The notes below the pieces were generated by a model. That model saw only the letters and a list, made by a program, of their open reading frames with translations. It was not told the DNA's origin and ran no database searches. From the NCBI RefSeq assembly GCF_000020005.1, contig NC_010718.1:1307001-1371000 (forward strand): a DNA stretch of 64,000 nucleotides. Direction: 5' to 3'. Position 1 is the first letter of the stretch. The number at the start of each line of letters is the position of its first letter. Below, one piece after another: positions 1-6,714 of this stretch. The position numbers and the translations under genes are program-made. This DNA is from Natranaerobius thermophilus JW/NM-WN-LF (GTDB taxonomy: Bacteria; Bacillota; Natranaerobiia; Natranaerobiales; Natranaerobiaceae).

Positions 1-6
1 AGAAAT

Positions 7-426
7 ATGGAAGATGAAACACTAAAACATGAAGTTTTTGAAACTGCTATGTTACCTCTTGATTATCAAGCTAGTTATATTGACTTTCAAAATAGGAAGT
101 GGTTTAGCATGATGTATAGTGATGAAATGATTGAGTTTTATAAAGGTGAAAAGAGAAATTTAGGGTTGGAAGTTGAGAGAACAATATACAAATATACAGG
201 TTTTGAGATTGATTCTGTTGATGTTGAGATTAGGAAACTAGATAACGACCATACCCTAGTTGATGAGGGCGAAGGTAAGATTGATGGAAATAAAGTTTGG
301 TATCTAGTGGATACGACCAAAGAAGATTTTGAGACAGATCAGAGTTATTATATTTATTTTAAAATCAATATTGATAATTCTGATAAGGTAATTATTGATA
401 GACTTGAATTTGAAATTATTGAATAG
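7..426 (+). CDS. Hypothetical protein of the phage-like element
   Basis: I do not recognise this 139-residue acidic protein. The frame is open to the left edge of the window (AGA AAT precede the ATG), so the ATG at 7 may be internal and the gene may start earlier. It has no predicted membrane segment; the C-terminal half has alternating hydrophobic and charged residues that suggest a beta-rich fold. It lies directly upstream of the scaffold and capsid genes, where head or connector proteins are often encoded. A structural role is therefore possible, but this rests on position only. Confidence 0.6.
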   Translation: MEDETLKHEVFETAMLPLDYQASYIDFQNRKWFSMMYSDEMIEFYKGEKRNLGLEVERTIYKYTGFEIDSVDVEIRKLDNDHTLVDEGEGKIDGNKVWYLVDTTKEDFETDQSYYIYFKINIDNSDKVIIDRLEFEIIE

Positions 427-452
427 TTAGCTGACACAAACTTTATTTGTAT

Positions 453-534
453 TGGTCAAATAAAACTGAGGACTGTGAGTGTTTAGGACTTCTTTTTGAA
501 GGACTAACACAAAACAGGACTCAAAAGGAGGATT
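453..534 (+). repeat. Iteron-like AGGACT repeats before the scaffold gene
   Basis: AGGACT occurs at 469, 485, 500 and 516, a spacing of 15-16 bases, and a degenerate copy AGGATT is at 529 overlapping the ribosome binding site. A separate TGGTCAAA lies at 453, and the same octamer recurs at 3194 and 3204. The even spacing looks like a protein-binding array or an RNA repeat; no function is established. Confidence 0.5.
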
Positions 535-540
535 CTAAAC

Positions 541-996
541 ATGAAATTTGAATGGACAGATGATTTAAAACAACAGTTTGATGAAGAACAGCAAAAAACA
601 GTTGAAAAATTGGTACAATCTCACGAAGATAAAATTAGAACAGAATACAGTCAAAAATTAAATGATATGGAGAGTAAAATACAGGAACTAGAACAATACA
701 AGCCAGAAGAAAAATCAGAAGAACAGAAAAAGATTGAAGAAAAGGAAAATGAGTTATGGCAGAAACAGGTTGATTTAACACTTAAAGAAAATGGCTTAGA
801 TGGTTTTGAGGGTTTAATAACTGCTAAAGATGAAGAAGATTTGAATAACAAGGTAGAACAGTTAAATAACGTCTTAAAGAAAAAGAAGGTTAATAATAGT
901 TATGTTCCTAGAGAACATGGTTCAACAGATAAGTACTCACAAGCTAAACAAGAAGGTAATCCAAAAGAGATGATAAAATCTTTAATCAACAAATAA
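541..996 (+). CDS. Phage scaffolding protein (GP20-like)
   Basis: This 151-residue protein is highly charged (Glu, Lys, Gln) and almost entirely predicted alpha-helix/coiled coil, with a short basic end. That is the usual look of capsid scaffolding proteins, which form an inner core during prohead assembly and leave afterwards. The ATG has a strong AAGGAGG eight bases upstream. It sits 32 bases before the major capsid gene, the standard scaffold-capsid order. The family call rests on composition, length and position rather than a catalytic motif, so a generic coiled-coil minor structural protein is the alternative. Confidence 0.75.
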   Translation: MKFEWTDDLKQQFDEEQQKTVEKLVQSHEDKIRTEYSQKLNDMESKIQELEQYKPEEKSEEQKKIEEKENELWQKQVDLTLKENGLDGFEGLITAKDEEDLNNKVEQLNNVLKKKKVNNSYVPREHGSTDKYSQAKQEGNPKEMIKSLINK

Positions 997-1028
997 AGCA
1001 TACTATATAATTACAGGAGTGATTGAAT

Positions 1029-1898
1029 ATGTTTACACATAATAACTTTTTACAATATGAAAGTATTGATATGAGTGGAGTTTTAGAAGTTACTAACGTA
1101 CCACAAACTCCTATTACATCTTTGTTGATGGTAAGGCAGGTTCAAGCACAAGCTCCACAGGTACATTGGGTAGAAGTTGAGATAGATGAATCTTCGGCTG
1201 TTACTCAAGGAGAAGGTGATGATGCTCCAGAACATAAAACTGATAACAGAGAACTTAAAGAAAACTACCTTGAGATTTTTGGAGCAACAGCAAAGGTCTC
1301 AAATACTGCACAGTATTCAACTAGTGAAACTGTGAATGACTTACTAGCACATGAAGTAGAGTTGAAAACTCAATCCATTCGTAACAGAATGGAAAACAAG
1401 TTTATTAATGGTAATAAAAACTTTGCTGATGGTGTTTATGAAACTGATGGTATTCTTAACTTGATTAATTCTGAAAACCAAAAAACAGAAGATGAATTTA
1501 ATGAAAATGTTTTCTTAGATACTTTACAAAAGCTATACGATGCGAATGTACACGATAATATGATTGTTTTCCTTAGACCAGAAGAGAAGATTAAGATTAA
1601 CCAAGAGTTTAATAACGTAGTTAAATATACTGATACTTTAGATCGAGTAGCAGGATTCGATGCAGAGCAATACATATCTCCTTTTGGTATTGTAAGATTT
1701 GCACTTGCACCAAAGTTACCTGCTAATACAATGTTTGTAATTAATCCTGCTTATCTTGAAATGCCAACACTAATTCCATTCACAGCTAGACCACAGAATC
1801 CTAGTGGTTCTAAACAGGAAGTATACCTAGAAACACAAGCAGGAGTTAAGCTATTAAACAGTTATGCTGGTTCTACTTTAGAAATTTCTACTGCATAG
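1029..1898 (+). CDS. Phage major capsid protein
   Basis: This 289-residue protein resembles SU10/DUF5309-type major capsid proteins of the HK97 fold. An N-terminal segment with a PQTPITSLL-type stretch is followed by an acidic loop (EGDDAPEH) and a long helix-rich middle (VNDLLAHEVELKTQSIRNRM). The C-terminal part is beta-rich with FVINPAYLEM and ends in a GSTLEISTA tail. I place the start at ATG 1029, nine bases after AGGAG at 1015-1019; the in-frame TTG at 1023 is too close to the Shine-Dalgarno sequence. A strong terminator follows directly. Alone with its scaffold, it suggests the element can build a shell. Confidence 0.8.
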   Translation: MFTHNNFLQYESIDMSGVLEVTNVPQTPITSLLMVRQVQAQAPQVHWVEVEIDESSAVTQGEGDDAPEHKTDNRELKENYLEIFGATAKVSNTAQYSTSETVNDLLAHEVELKTQSIRNRMENKFINGNKNFADGVYETDGILNLINSENQKTEDEFNENVFLDTLQKLYDANVHDNMIVFLRPEEKIKINQEFNNVVKYTDTLDRVAGFDAEQYISPFGIVRFALAPKLPANTMFVINPAYLEMPTLIPFTARPQNPSGSKQEVYLETQAGVKLLNSYAGSTLEISTA

Positions 1899-1905
1899 TA
1901 ATTTT

Positions 1906-1938
1906 AAGGGGCTAGATTTTAATTCTAGCCCCTTCTTA
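1906..1938 (+). terminator. Intrinsic terminator after the capsid gene
   Basis: A perfect nine-base-pair stem (GGGGCTAGA at 1908-1916 with TCTAGCCCC at 1924-1932) has a seven-base loop and is followed by TTCTT. The flanking AA/TT pairs extend it. Confidence 0.9.
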
Positions 1939-1987
1939 TTAAAAAAATATAATTCAACATTTAGAAACAAAGGAGGAGACAAATGAA

Positions 1988-2167
1988 ATGGTTACCCAAG
2001 AAGAACGAGACAAGCTTTTTTTAGAACGTAGGAAAAAGAGATTGACTTTAGATGAAGTTGCTAATTATGTAGGTTGTCATAAGAGTTTAATCTCTAAGTT
2101 TGAATTAGGTGAATGTGGTATGAGTGATGAGAAGGTTGAGAGGTATAGGGAAATCATAGCAACTTGA
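1988..2167 (+). CDS. Small XRE-family HTH regulator
   Basis: This 59-residue protein contains one helix-turn-helix of the Cro/C1 (XRE) type. The stretch LDEVANYVGCHKSLISKFE (about residues 21-39) has the usual pattern of a first helix, the turn and a recognition helix. It is only slightly longer than the domain itself, as in many phage Cro-like or plasmid regulators. ATG 1988 follows GGAGGAG with good spacing; another ATG at 1983 is out of frame and stops within 14 codons. The stop codon overlaps the -35 box of the next promoter, so it may regulate the lipoprotein gene that follows. Confidence 0.75.
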   Translation: MVTQEERDKLFLERRKKRLTLDEVANYVGCHKSLISKFELGECGMSDEKVERYREIIAT

Positions 2168-2192
2168 CAAAATTTGTATGAAGAGTTATGCT
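2164..2192 (+). promoter_or_regulatory. SigA-type promoter for the lipoprotein gene
   Basis: TTGACA at 2164-2169 and TATGCT at 2187-2192 are separated by exactly 17 bases. The -35 overlaps the stop codon of the HTH gene. This is one of the best promoter matches in the window. Confidence 0.7.
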
Positions 2193-2234
2193 ATATTAAG
2201 AATATTCTGGAATTTAAAGAGGGAGGGGTAACAA

Positions 2235-2801
2235 ATTAGAGTATCGGTAATTATAATTTTAAGTTTATTCTTGTTTGTTGGTTGTGGAATGGAAGGGAAT
2301 TATATACCAGATGAAGAAAAGCTTGATTTTGCAGAACCACCACCGCAATTTAAAGATGAAGAACTTTATTATGATATTGGAGCTTCCTACTATGTTATTT
2401 TAGATAAATTAGATAAAGAAGAATCTTATGAAGAACATTTTCACACAAAAGAAGTCGTTTATGAAGATTTTGCAAAAGAATCTAATAAGATACATGAAGA
2501 ATTGTTAGAAGAAGCTTCAAGAGATGAATTAGTAGAAGGAGATTATACAGATTTTGATTACGAAGTAGTATCTATGTATGTACAGTTTCTTAATCGATAT
2601 GAAAGTTATGTAGAAAATAACATTAAAGAAACAGATAATCACTTTGAGACAGATGACTTTATCTATGGGGAATCAGAAAATAGTATGATGCTAAAACATA
2701 TAATTAAAACTTTTAATGAGCTTTATGGTTTAGATGACCAATTAGAAATAATTGATGAAGATTTTGATTTATATGAAGAGTTAGGAGTAGAAATAGAATG
2801 A
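2235..2801 (+). CDS. Putative lipoprotein, probable ATT start
   Basis: From TTG 2271 the product begins MFVGCGM, which would put the lipobox at the very N-terminus without a signal peptide. Reading upstream in frame from ATT 2235 gives RVSVIIILSLFLFVGCG, a typical short lipoprotein signal ending in a Cys. GGAGGGG at 2222-2228 is six bases before that ATT, and a stop at 2229-2231 closes the frame further upstream. The 188-residue product is very acidic and otherwise unrecognised. It is probably membrane-anchored and outward facing. It overlaps the next membrane-protein gene by four bases (ATGA), so the two are likely co-translated. A surface exclusion or sensing role is conceivable but unsupported. 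Confidence 0.7.
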   Translation: MRVSVIIILSLFLFVGCGMEGNYIPDEEKLDFAEPPPQFKDEELYYDIGASYYVILDKLDKEESYEEHFHTKEVVYEDFAKESNKIHEELLEEASRDELVEGDYTDFDYEVVSMYVQFLNRYESYVENNIKETDNHFETDDFIYGESENSMMLKHIIKTFNELYGLDDQLEIIDEDFDLYEELGVEIE

Positions 2802-3130
2802 TGAAAAATGGTGCGATAGTCAGTTATATTATTTCTATAATTTTTATAGGAATTGGTTTTCATAAGATTTTTATATATGAAAACCCAGATTCAGTATTAG
2901 AGAATGCAGTTAACGCATATGTAGGTGGAGATGCTTACAATTTTATAATTAATGCTAATTATGCCACTGGTTATTTTACTTTAGCAATATTTTTTGCCGT
3001 ATTAGGGATGAGTTTTATGATGGCATATATTTTTCTAGAATATAATCAGCGTGAGGATATTAAATCAATTAGATCAAAAGGATTAGAAAATAATGAAGAT
3101 ATAAAAGAGTCAAATTCAGTAGATGAATAA
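2798..3130 (+). CDS. Small membrane protein, two TM segments
   Basis: I do not recognise this 110-residue protein. Two hydrophobic segments stand out: about residues 5-25 (IVSYIISIIFIGIGF) and 60-82 (FTLAIFFAVLGMSFMMAYIF). A loop of about 35 residues lies between them and an acidic, Lys-rich tail follows. The start overlaps the stop of the lipoprotein gene (ATGA), and an intrinsic terminator follows, so the pair forms a two-gene transcript from the promoter at 2164. A lipoprotein plus membrane-protein pair inside a phage-like block is a common form for accessory genes expressed in the lysogen. Confidence 0.7.
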   Translation: MMKNGAIVSYIISIIFIGIGFHKIFIYENPDSVLENAVNAYVGGDAYNFIINANYATGYFTLAIFFAVLGMSFMMAYIFLEYNQREDIKSIRSKGLENNEDIKESNSVDE

Positions 3131-3161
3131 AAGTGTCAAAAATTAATTTTAAAAGATTATA

Positions 3162-3187
3162 AGCAGTTAAAAACTGCTCTTTTTTTA
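3162..3187 (+). terminator. Intrinsic terminator
   Basis: AGCAGTT at 3162-3168 pairs with AACTGCT at 3172-3178 around an AAA loop and is followed by CTTTTTTT. It ends the lipoprotein/membrane-protein transcript. Confidence 0.85.
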
Positions 3188-3193
3188 CTCCGA

Positions 3194-3211
3194 TGGTCAA
3201 AGTTGGTCAAA
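3194..3211 (+). repeat. TGGTCAAA direct repeats, 10-base spacing
   Basis: TGGTCAAA occurs at 3194-3201 and 3204-3211, one helical turn apart, in the leader of the replication-gene block. A third copy is at 453-460. An operator or replication-initiator site is possible. Confidence 0.4.
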
Positions 3212-3251
3212 AATGTCAGAATAAATCTGAAAATTTTAGGAGGGAAAACAA

Positions 3252-3458
3252 ATGAATGAAAATCTAAAAGTTGCTACTTGGTATGTTGTTAGAAGTCAGC
3301 GTTTAGCTGGCTTTTTAATGTTAAAAGGGTTTGTATTAAAGAAGTTAGATATATCTAGGGAAGACCCCTCAAGAAATGTTTTCTTATTCAACAACACCAA
3401 AGAATTAAGAGATACTGTAGAGTTGTATAAGGAATTTAAAGACAAAATCTTTAGATAG
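3252..3458 (+). CDS. DUF5659-like small phage protein
   Basis: This 68-residue protein has the pattern YVVRSQRLAGFLMLKGFVL near residues 12-30, then VFLFNNTKELRDTVELY. The Y-V-x-S-Q-x-L-A-G-x-L-x-x-K-G start and the VFxFxxTxEL middle match the DUF5659 family, found next to primase genes in phages and other mobile elements. The biochemical role is unknown. The ATG follows AGGAGGG with normal spacing. Its stop is 15 bases before the replication-protein gene, so they are probably co-transcribed. Confidence 0.7.
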   Translation: MNENLKVATWYVVRSQRLAGFLMLKGFVLKKLDISREDPSRNVFLFNNTKELRDTVELYKEFKDKIFR

Positions 3459-3473
3459 AAAGGGGCGTAATGA

Positions 3474-4991
3474 ATGTATTCACCAAAACTGGATGAGGAT
3501 ATTCAACAGAAGCTAATTGATAAGATTTATGACTTATATATTTATAGAACTGATAAATATCTTAAACAAAATCCAGGGAAAGAATTTATGACTTTAACAA
3601 AAGGGAAAACTACCAAAAAACCATTATTACCCTTTATGATTAAAGCACACTTAGAACAAAATTATACAATTGGTACTTTTGCAGGAAAAGGAAAGAACAA
3701 CAGGACTTATACTAAATTTATATGTTTTGACGTTGATTTGAAGGAAGATGATAACCTTGCCAAGTGGTTTACCTACAAAGTTGCTGAAACTTTAAGAGAA
3801 ATGGGAATCAATGAATATTACATTAGCCATTCTGGGGGAAAAGGTTATCATATAGAAGTTTTCTTTGAAGATTTAATACCAGTTAAATTAGCATATAAGT
3901 TTTACTTGTTAGTTTTACGATTTACAGATCTGTATAGCTATTCAGATAAGGGTAAAATTGAATTTAGACCAACAGAAAAAGAAGGAGTAAAGCTCCCTTT
4001 AGGGTTAAATCAGAAATATTATCAAACAGGTGGTTATTGTGGTTTTTGTTCTGAATTTGAAAGATTGAGAATGTTAGATGAACAGGAAGAAATTAATTAT
4101 TTCTTAAATATCCAAAAAATAAAAAGAAAGAAAATCTCAAAAATAGTAAAGAAATATAAAAATTATTTTGAAGAAAGTAATAAAAAGATTCAAGAAAATA
4201 AAAAGACTGGAACTATAGAAAATGAGATTGAAGAAACAGGTGAAGTCCTTGAACAATATCAAGAATTGGGAATATATAATCAAACAGAGGATGAAATATT
4301 CAGCAAAGCAATGGATTATTATAGAAACGGATTAAAGCGGACAGGAACTAGACACAATGTTTGTCTGTTATTAGCAAAGTTTTTGAGATATAACGGATTA
4401 GAAAAAGGTGAAGCAGAACAGGAATTAAAGAATTGGATGAAAAGACAGGATGAAAAGACTTATAGAACGCCATTGGAGGATTCATTGAAAGATATAGAAA
4501 AAATTGTTAATTGGGTTTATGAAAATAATAAGAGTCTAGTACCGCCTAAAAAGGATTTATCAATCAGTTTTGACGAGATTAACACGATAGTTACTAACTG
4601 TCCACAAAAAAATCAAAAGTTATTAATGTACGCACTTCTAGTACATTCCAAAAGATACGCCACTGAAGGTGGCGTTTTTTATATGACTTTTAAACAGATG
4701 GAAGAAACTACTGGATTAGGTTTTAGGACAGTTTTTAGGCAAATTAATGAATTAGAAGAATTAAAGATGATTGAAGTTGTGGAAAGAAATGGTAAAAACT
4801 TTGAATATGATTACAGTTTGCAAAAACCAATTAGTAAGCCAAATAGATATAGAATAAAAATGAAAAATGAAAATCAAAGCGAAAAAATTGAATTGAAAGA
4901 CAATTTTCAAGATTGTTTGTTGGAATTTTATTCTGATAAGCAGTTAAAAGACTTGTTACCAAGGAGACAGTATCAATATTTTATTAGTTAA
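3474..4991 (+). CDS. AEP primase-like replication protein
   Basis: This 505-residue protein appears to be a primase or replication initiator of the archaeo-eukaryotic primase superfamily. Seen in sequence: FICFDVD around residues 82-88 (the acidic metal-binding DxD), SHSGGKGYHIEV around 118-129 (the S-x-H motif with a Gly-rich turn), and KIEFRPT around 161-167 with a further acidic residue. A Cys pair (YCGFCSEF) follows. Residues 285-355 resemble a primase C-terminal helical domain (YYRNGLKRTGTRHNVC, EDSLKDIEKIV). Residues 385-460 look like a winged helix (MTFKQMEETTGLGFRTVFRQINELEEL). It probably primes or initiates replication of the element. A terminator-like hairpin lies inside the coding region at 4657. 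Confidence 0.7.
   Translation: MYSPKLDEDIQQKLIDKIYDLYIYRTDKYLKQNPGKEFMTLTKGKTTKKPLLPFMIKAHLEQNYTIGTFAGKGKNNRTYTKFICFDVDLKEDDNLAKWFTYKVAETLREMGINEYYISHSGGKGYHIEVFFEDLIPVKLAYKFYLLVLRFTDLYSYSDKGKIEFRPTEKEGVKLPLGLNQKYYQTGGYCGFCSEFERLRMLDEQEEINYFLNIQKIKRKKISKIVKKYKNYFEESNKKIQENKKTGTIENEIEETGEVLEQYQELGIYNQTEDEIFSKAMDYYRNGLKRTGTRHNVCLLLAKFLRYNGLEKGEAEQELKNWMKRQDEKTYRTPLEDSLKDIEKIVNWVYENNKSLVPPKKDLSISFDEINTIVTNCPQKNQKLLMYALLVHSKRYATEGGVFYMTFKQMEETTGLGFRTVFRQINELEELKMIEVVERNGKNFEYDYSLQKPISKPNRYRIKMKNENQSEKIELKDNFQDCLLEFYSDKQLKDLLPRRQYQYFIS
4657..4682 (+). other. Terminator-like hairpin inside the replication gene
   Basis: ACGCCAC at 4657-4663 pairs with GTGGCGT at 4669-4675 around TGAAG and is followed by TTTTTT. 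It has all parts of an intrinsic terminator but lies within an intact reading frame, encoding a turn before the winged-helix part. Confidence 0.5.
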
Positions 4992-5088
4992 TAGCTATAT
5001 TACTATCTATATATCAATATACTGTTATTATACTCTGATTACTATTATATATATATCGTTGTATGTCAAATTGTACATAAATATCAAT

Positions 5089-5113
5089 TGCAGGAGAACC
5101 CTGCGTTTTTTTA
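5089..5113 (+). terminator. Intrinsic terminator after the replication gene
   Basis: GCAGG at 5090-5094 pairs with CCTGC at 5100-5104 with loop AGAAC and is followed by GTTTTTTT. The stretch between the replication gene and this hairpin (4992-5088) is strongly AT-rich with many TATAT steps and holds no gene. Confidence 0.75.
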
Positions 5114-5144
5114 TATTTTAAACTCAACAAAGGAGGTTTTAAGT

Positions 5145-5288
5145 ATGAATAAAAAAACTCAAGATATTTTAAATTTGATAGATGAGTTTAAAGAACAGGA
5201 AAAGGGTCAAAAGGAGAAAATGTTTACAGAGTTATATAAACTTGAAGAACAAGTGGATGAAATCACCAAAAAATTATTAAACCAATAA
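5145..5288 (+). CDS. Small coiled-coil protein
   Basis: I do not recognise this 47-residue protein. It is charged and continuous helix, with hydrophobic residues at heptad-like positions (ILNLIDEF, LYKLEEQVDEI). ATG 5145 is preceded by AGGAGG at 5131-5136 with eight bases between, clearly better than an upstream start that would read through the terminator. Its place between replication and packaging genes suggests a small accessory or anti-repressor-like peptide, but nothing in the sequence proves this. Confidence 0.6.
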   Translation: MNKKTQDILNLIDEFKEQEKGQKEKMFTELYKLEEQVDEITKKLLNQ

Positions 5289-5304
5289 GGGGGAAAGGTT
5301 AATG

Positions 5305-5331
5305 TTCATTCCCATTTAGTTGGGGAATGAA
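5305..5331 (+). promoter_or_regulatory. Hairpin covering the start of a leader ORF
   Basis: TTCATTCCC at 5305-5313 pairs perfectly with GGGAATGAA at 5323-5331 around a nine-base loop. The right arm contains the ATG of a 27-codon frame at 5327 and abuts an AGGAGG at 5332-5337. It has no U tract, so translational control is more likely than termination. Confidence 0.45.
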
Positions 5332-5410
5332 AGGAGGTTTAAAAACTGAATATGGTTATACCGTTGGAGCAAAAAGGAGTCTAGGGAATGAACTAGACCG
5401 TATGTTATGA
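5327..5410 (+). CDS. Possible 27-codon leader peptide
   Basis: A 27-codon frame opens at ATG 5327 and ends in a TGA that overlaps the ATG of the nuclease gene (ATGA at 5407-5410). The nuclease ATG lacks a good Shine-Dalgarno sequence, so translation coupled to this short frame would explain its expression. The peptide is basic and unrecognised. Its own ATG lies in the right arm of a perfect hairpin. Coding status is inferred from the overlap only. Confidence 0.35.
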   Translation: MKGGLKTEYGYTVGAKRSLGNELDRML

Positions 5411-5910
5411 CACATAAATTTTGGGATTCTATGAAGATAGGTAAGCAAGGAGAAAAGAAGGTAGATGAATTTCTGAATAATAAGAAAAATATAAGAAATG
5501 TTATTGATGTTTCTGATAACGAAGAATATATGGAAAAGGGAATTGATTTTCTAATTGAGACTGAAAGCGGAAATAAGCAAGGAATAGAAGTAAAAACAGA
5601 TACTTATTATAGTAGTGGAAATTTCTTTTTAGAGTATATAGCAAACACAAACAAAAATAAAACTGGTGCATTGTTAAGCAGTCACGCCAAGTGGCTGTTT
5701 TATTATTTTATAGATGGTACTTTATATATCTTTAAATTATCTGATCTGAAAAAGTGGATAAAGAAAAATAAAAAGAAATATAAAAAAGTTTCTTCTCAAA
5801 ACCCAACTTATAAAAGTTTAGGGTTGTTAGTTTCTAGAGAAGAATTGATTGAAGAACTGAATCCAAGTATTTATCAAATTGGAGGTATCCAAGATGATGG
5901 AGTTGCGTAA
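5407..5910 (+). CDS. PD-(D/E)XK-type endonuclease-like protein
   Basis: This 167-residue protein shows the core of a PD-(D/E)XK nuclease: KGIDFLIE with Asp 47, then GIEVKTD with Glu 61 and Lys 63, on two adjacent strands. An early GKQGEKKVDEFL segment fits the first helix with its conserved Glu. A Lys-rich stretch near residues 115-128 could bind DNA. Such enzymes in phages act as Holliday-junction resolvases, VRR-type nucleases or recombination exonucleases. The next gene is the small terminase subunit, which starts inside its 3' end, so roles in DNA processing before packaging are plausible. The exact substrate is unknown. Confidence 0.6.
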   Translation: MTHKFWDSMKIGKQGEKKVDEFLNNKKNIRNVIDVSDNEEYMEKGIDFLIETESGNKQGIEVKTDTYYSSGNFFLEYIANTNKNKTGALLSSHAKWLFYYFIDGTLYIFKLSDLKKWIKKNKKKYKKVSSQNPTYKSLGLLVSREELIEELNPSIYQIGGIQDDGVA

Positions 5911-6283
5911 AGCATTAAGACAGTTGCCTACACGAAAAAAACATTACTTTGAGTGGAAATTTAATGTTAAGCCAAGAGTTGATTTAAGTAATTTATCAGA
6001 ACAGGAATTTTTAGATAAATATACAGATGATGGTACAACAATTAGACCATTCAAGGAATGGGAGAGAACTCCAGAGTATCATGCACTTGTAAATCTTTAC
6101 TTGCAATCTCAAACAGCTAATGACTTGCTAGAAGTTTACGAATCTGTTAAGGAAAAAGCTAAACAAGGTGATGATAAAGCGGTTAAACAGTTATTGGAAT
6201 TACAAAAGAGAATTAAGGAAAATTCAAAAGAGGCAAGTAAGATGTTTGAAGAAGATGAAGGCGATGAATTGATATTAGATTAA
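5894..6283 (+). CDS. Terminase small subunit
   Basis: This 129-residue acidic helical protein is a likely small terminase subunit, which selects phage DNA for packaging and stimulates the large subunit. The central stretch KEWERTPEYHALVNLYLQS and the following helix rich in Lys and Gln, then the acidic tail FEEDEGDELILD, are typical. I chose ATG 5894 because GGAGG at 5881-5885 is eight bases upstream; an in-frame TTG at 5879 overlaps that site. It overlaps the end of the nuclease gene by 17 bases, and the large subunit follows at 6715. Confidence 0.65.
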   Translation: MMELRKALRQLPTRKKHYFEWKFNVKPRVDLSNLSEQEFLDKYTDDGTTIRPFKEWERTPEYHALVNLYLQSQTANDLLEVYESVKEKAKQGDDKAVKQLLELQKRIKENSKEASKMFEEDEGDELILD

Positions 6284-6321
6284 TCGACAAAAAGCTACAA
6301 AATTAGTCAAAGGATAACCCC

Positions 6322-6421
6322 CTTTCTGGAAAGAATTAGTTAATAGGAAGGTGATGAACGGTCTAAGTTTAACTTAGGGAGTCAAGCTTTCTGAAAAGAG
6401 TAGTTAACAGGAAGGGGGTGA
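6322..6421 (+). repeat. Imperfect 35-base tandem repeat with palindrome
   Basis: A unit starting CTTTCTGGAAAGAATTAG at 6322-6357 recurs at 6387-6421 as CTTTCTGAAAAGAGTAG, and both end in GGAAGG-type ribosome-binding sequence followed by TGA. Between them CTAAGTTTAACTTAG at 6363-6377 is a perfect palindrome with one central base. The second unit provides the Shine-Dalgarno sequence for the following gene. It may be a duplicated leader whose first coding part was lost, or a pac/operator site near the terminase genes. Confidence 0.6.
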
Positions 6422-6423
6422 AA

Positions 6424-6642
6424 TTGATTAAAAGTAAGGATGGTTTTACTATTCCACCTGAGATAAACAGAGAAAAGTATAAAGAATCAATACAAAATAT
6501 TGAAATTGGTTTTGATGAAATTATGGAAGAAATAGATAAAATAAAAGATGAAGAAACCAAAAATGAGTTAAAAGAAATTGTAACGATATTAAAACGAGAT
6601 GTTAAAAAGCTAAAAGTTTTTTCAAAACCTGCTAACAATTAA
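6424..6642 (+). CDS. Hypothetical protein between terminase subunits
   Basis: I do not recognise this 72-residue protein. The first part is basic (IKSKDGFTIPPEINREKY) and the rest is a charged helix (DEIMEEIDKIKDEETKNELKEIVTIL). TTG 6424 is preferred since GGAAGGGGG ends seven bases upstream; GTG 6418 touches that site. It lies between terS and terL, and a terminator separates it from terL. A packaging accessory or small DNA-binding role is possible, without direct support. Confidence 0.6.
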   Translation: MIKSKDGFTIPPEINREKYKESIQNIEIGFDEIMEEIDKIKDEETKNELKEIVTILKRDVKKLKVFSKPANN

Positions 6643-6656
6643 AATATATTAAGTTT

Positions 6657-6693
6657 AGAAGGGGCTACCTCTAGGTATTCCCTTCTTTTTTAT
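6657..6693 (+). terminator. Intrinsic terminator before terL
   Basis: AGAAGGG at 6657-6663 pairs with CCCTTCT at 6680-6686, with an inner TACC/GGTA pairing, followed by a run of T. The large terminase gene begins shortly after, so it either has its own promoter or depends on read-through. Confidence 0.75.
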
Positions 6694-6714
6694 GTTTAAG
6701 GTGGTGAAACTAAT

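Noticed and set aside
5352-5384. Tiny frame MVIPLEQKGV after AGGAGG
   Set aside because: Only ten codons, start 14 bases from the Shine-Dalgarno sequence; the overlapping 27-codon frame explains the region better.
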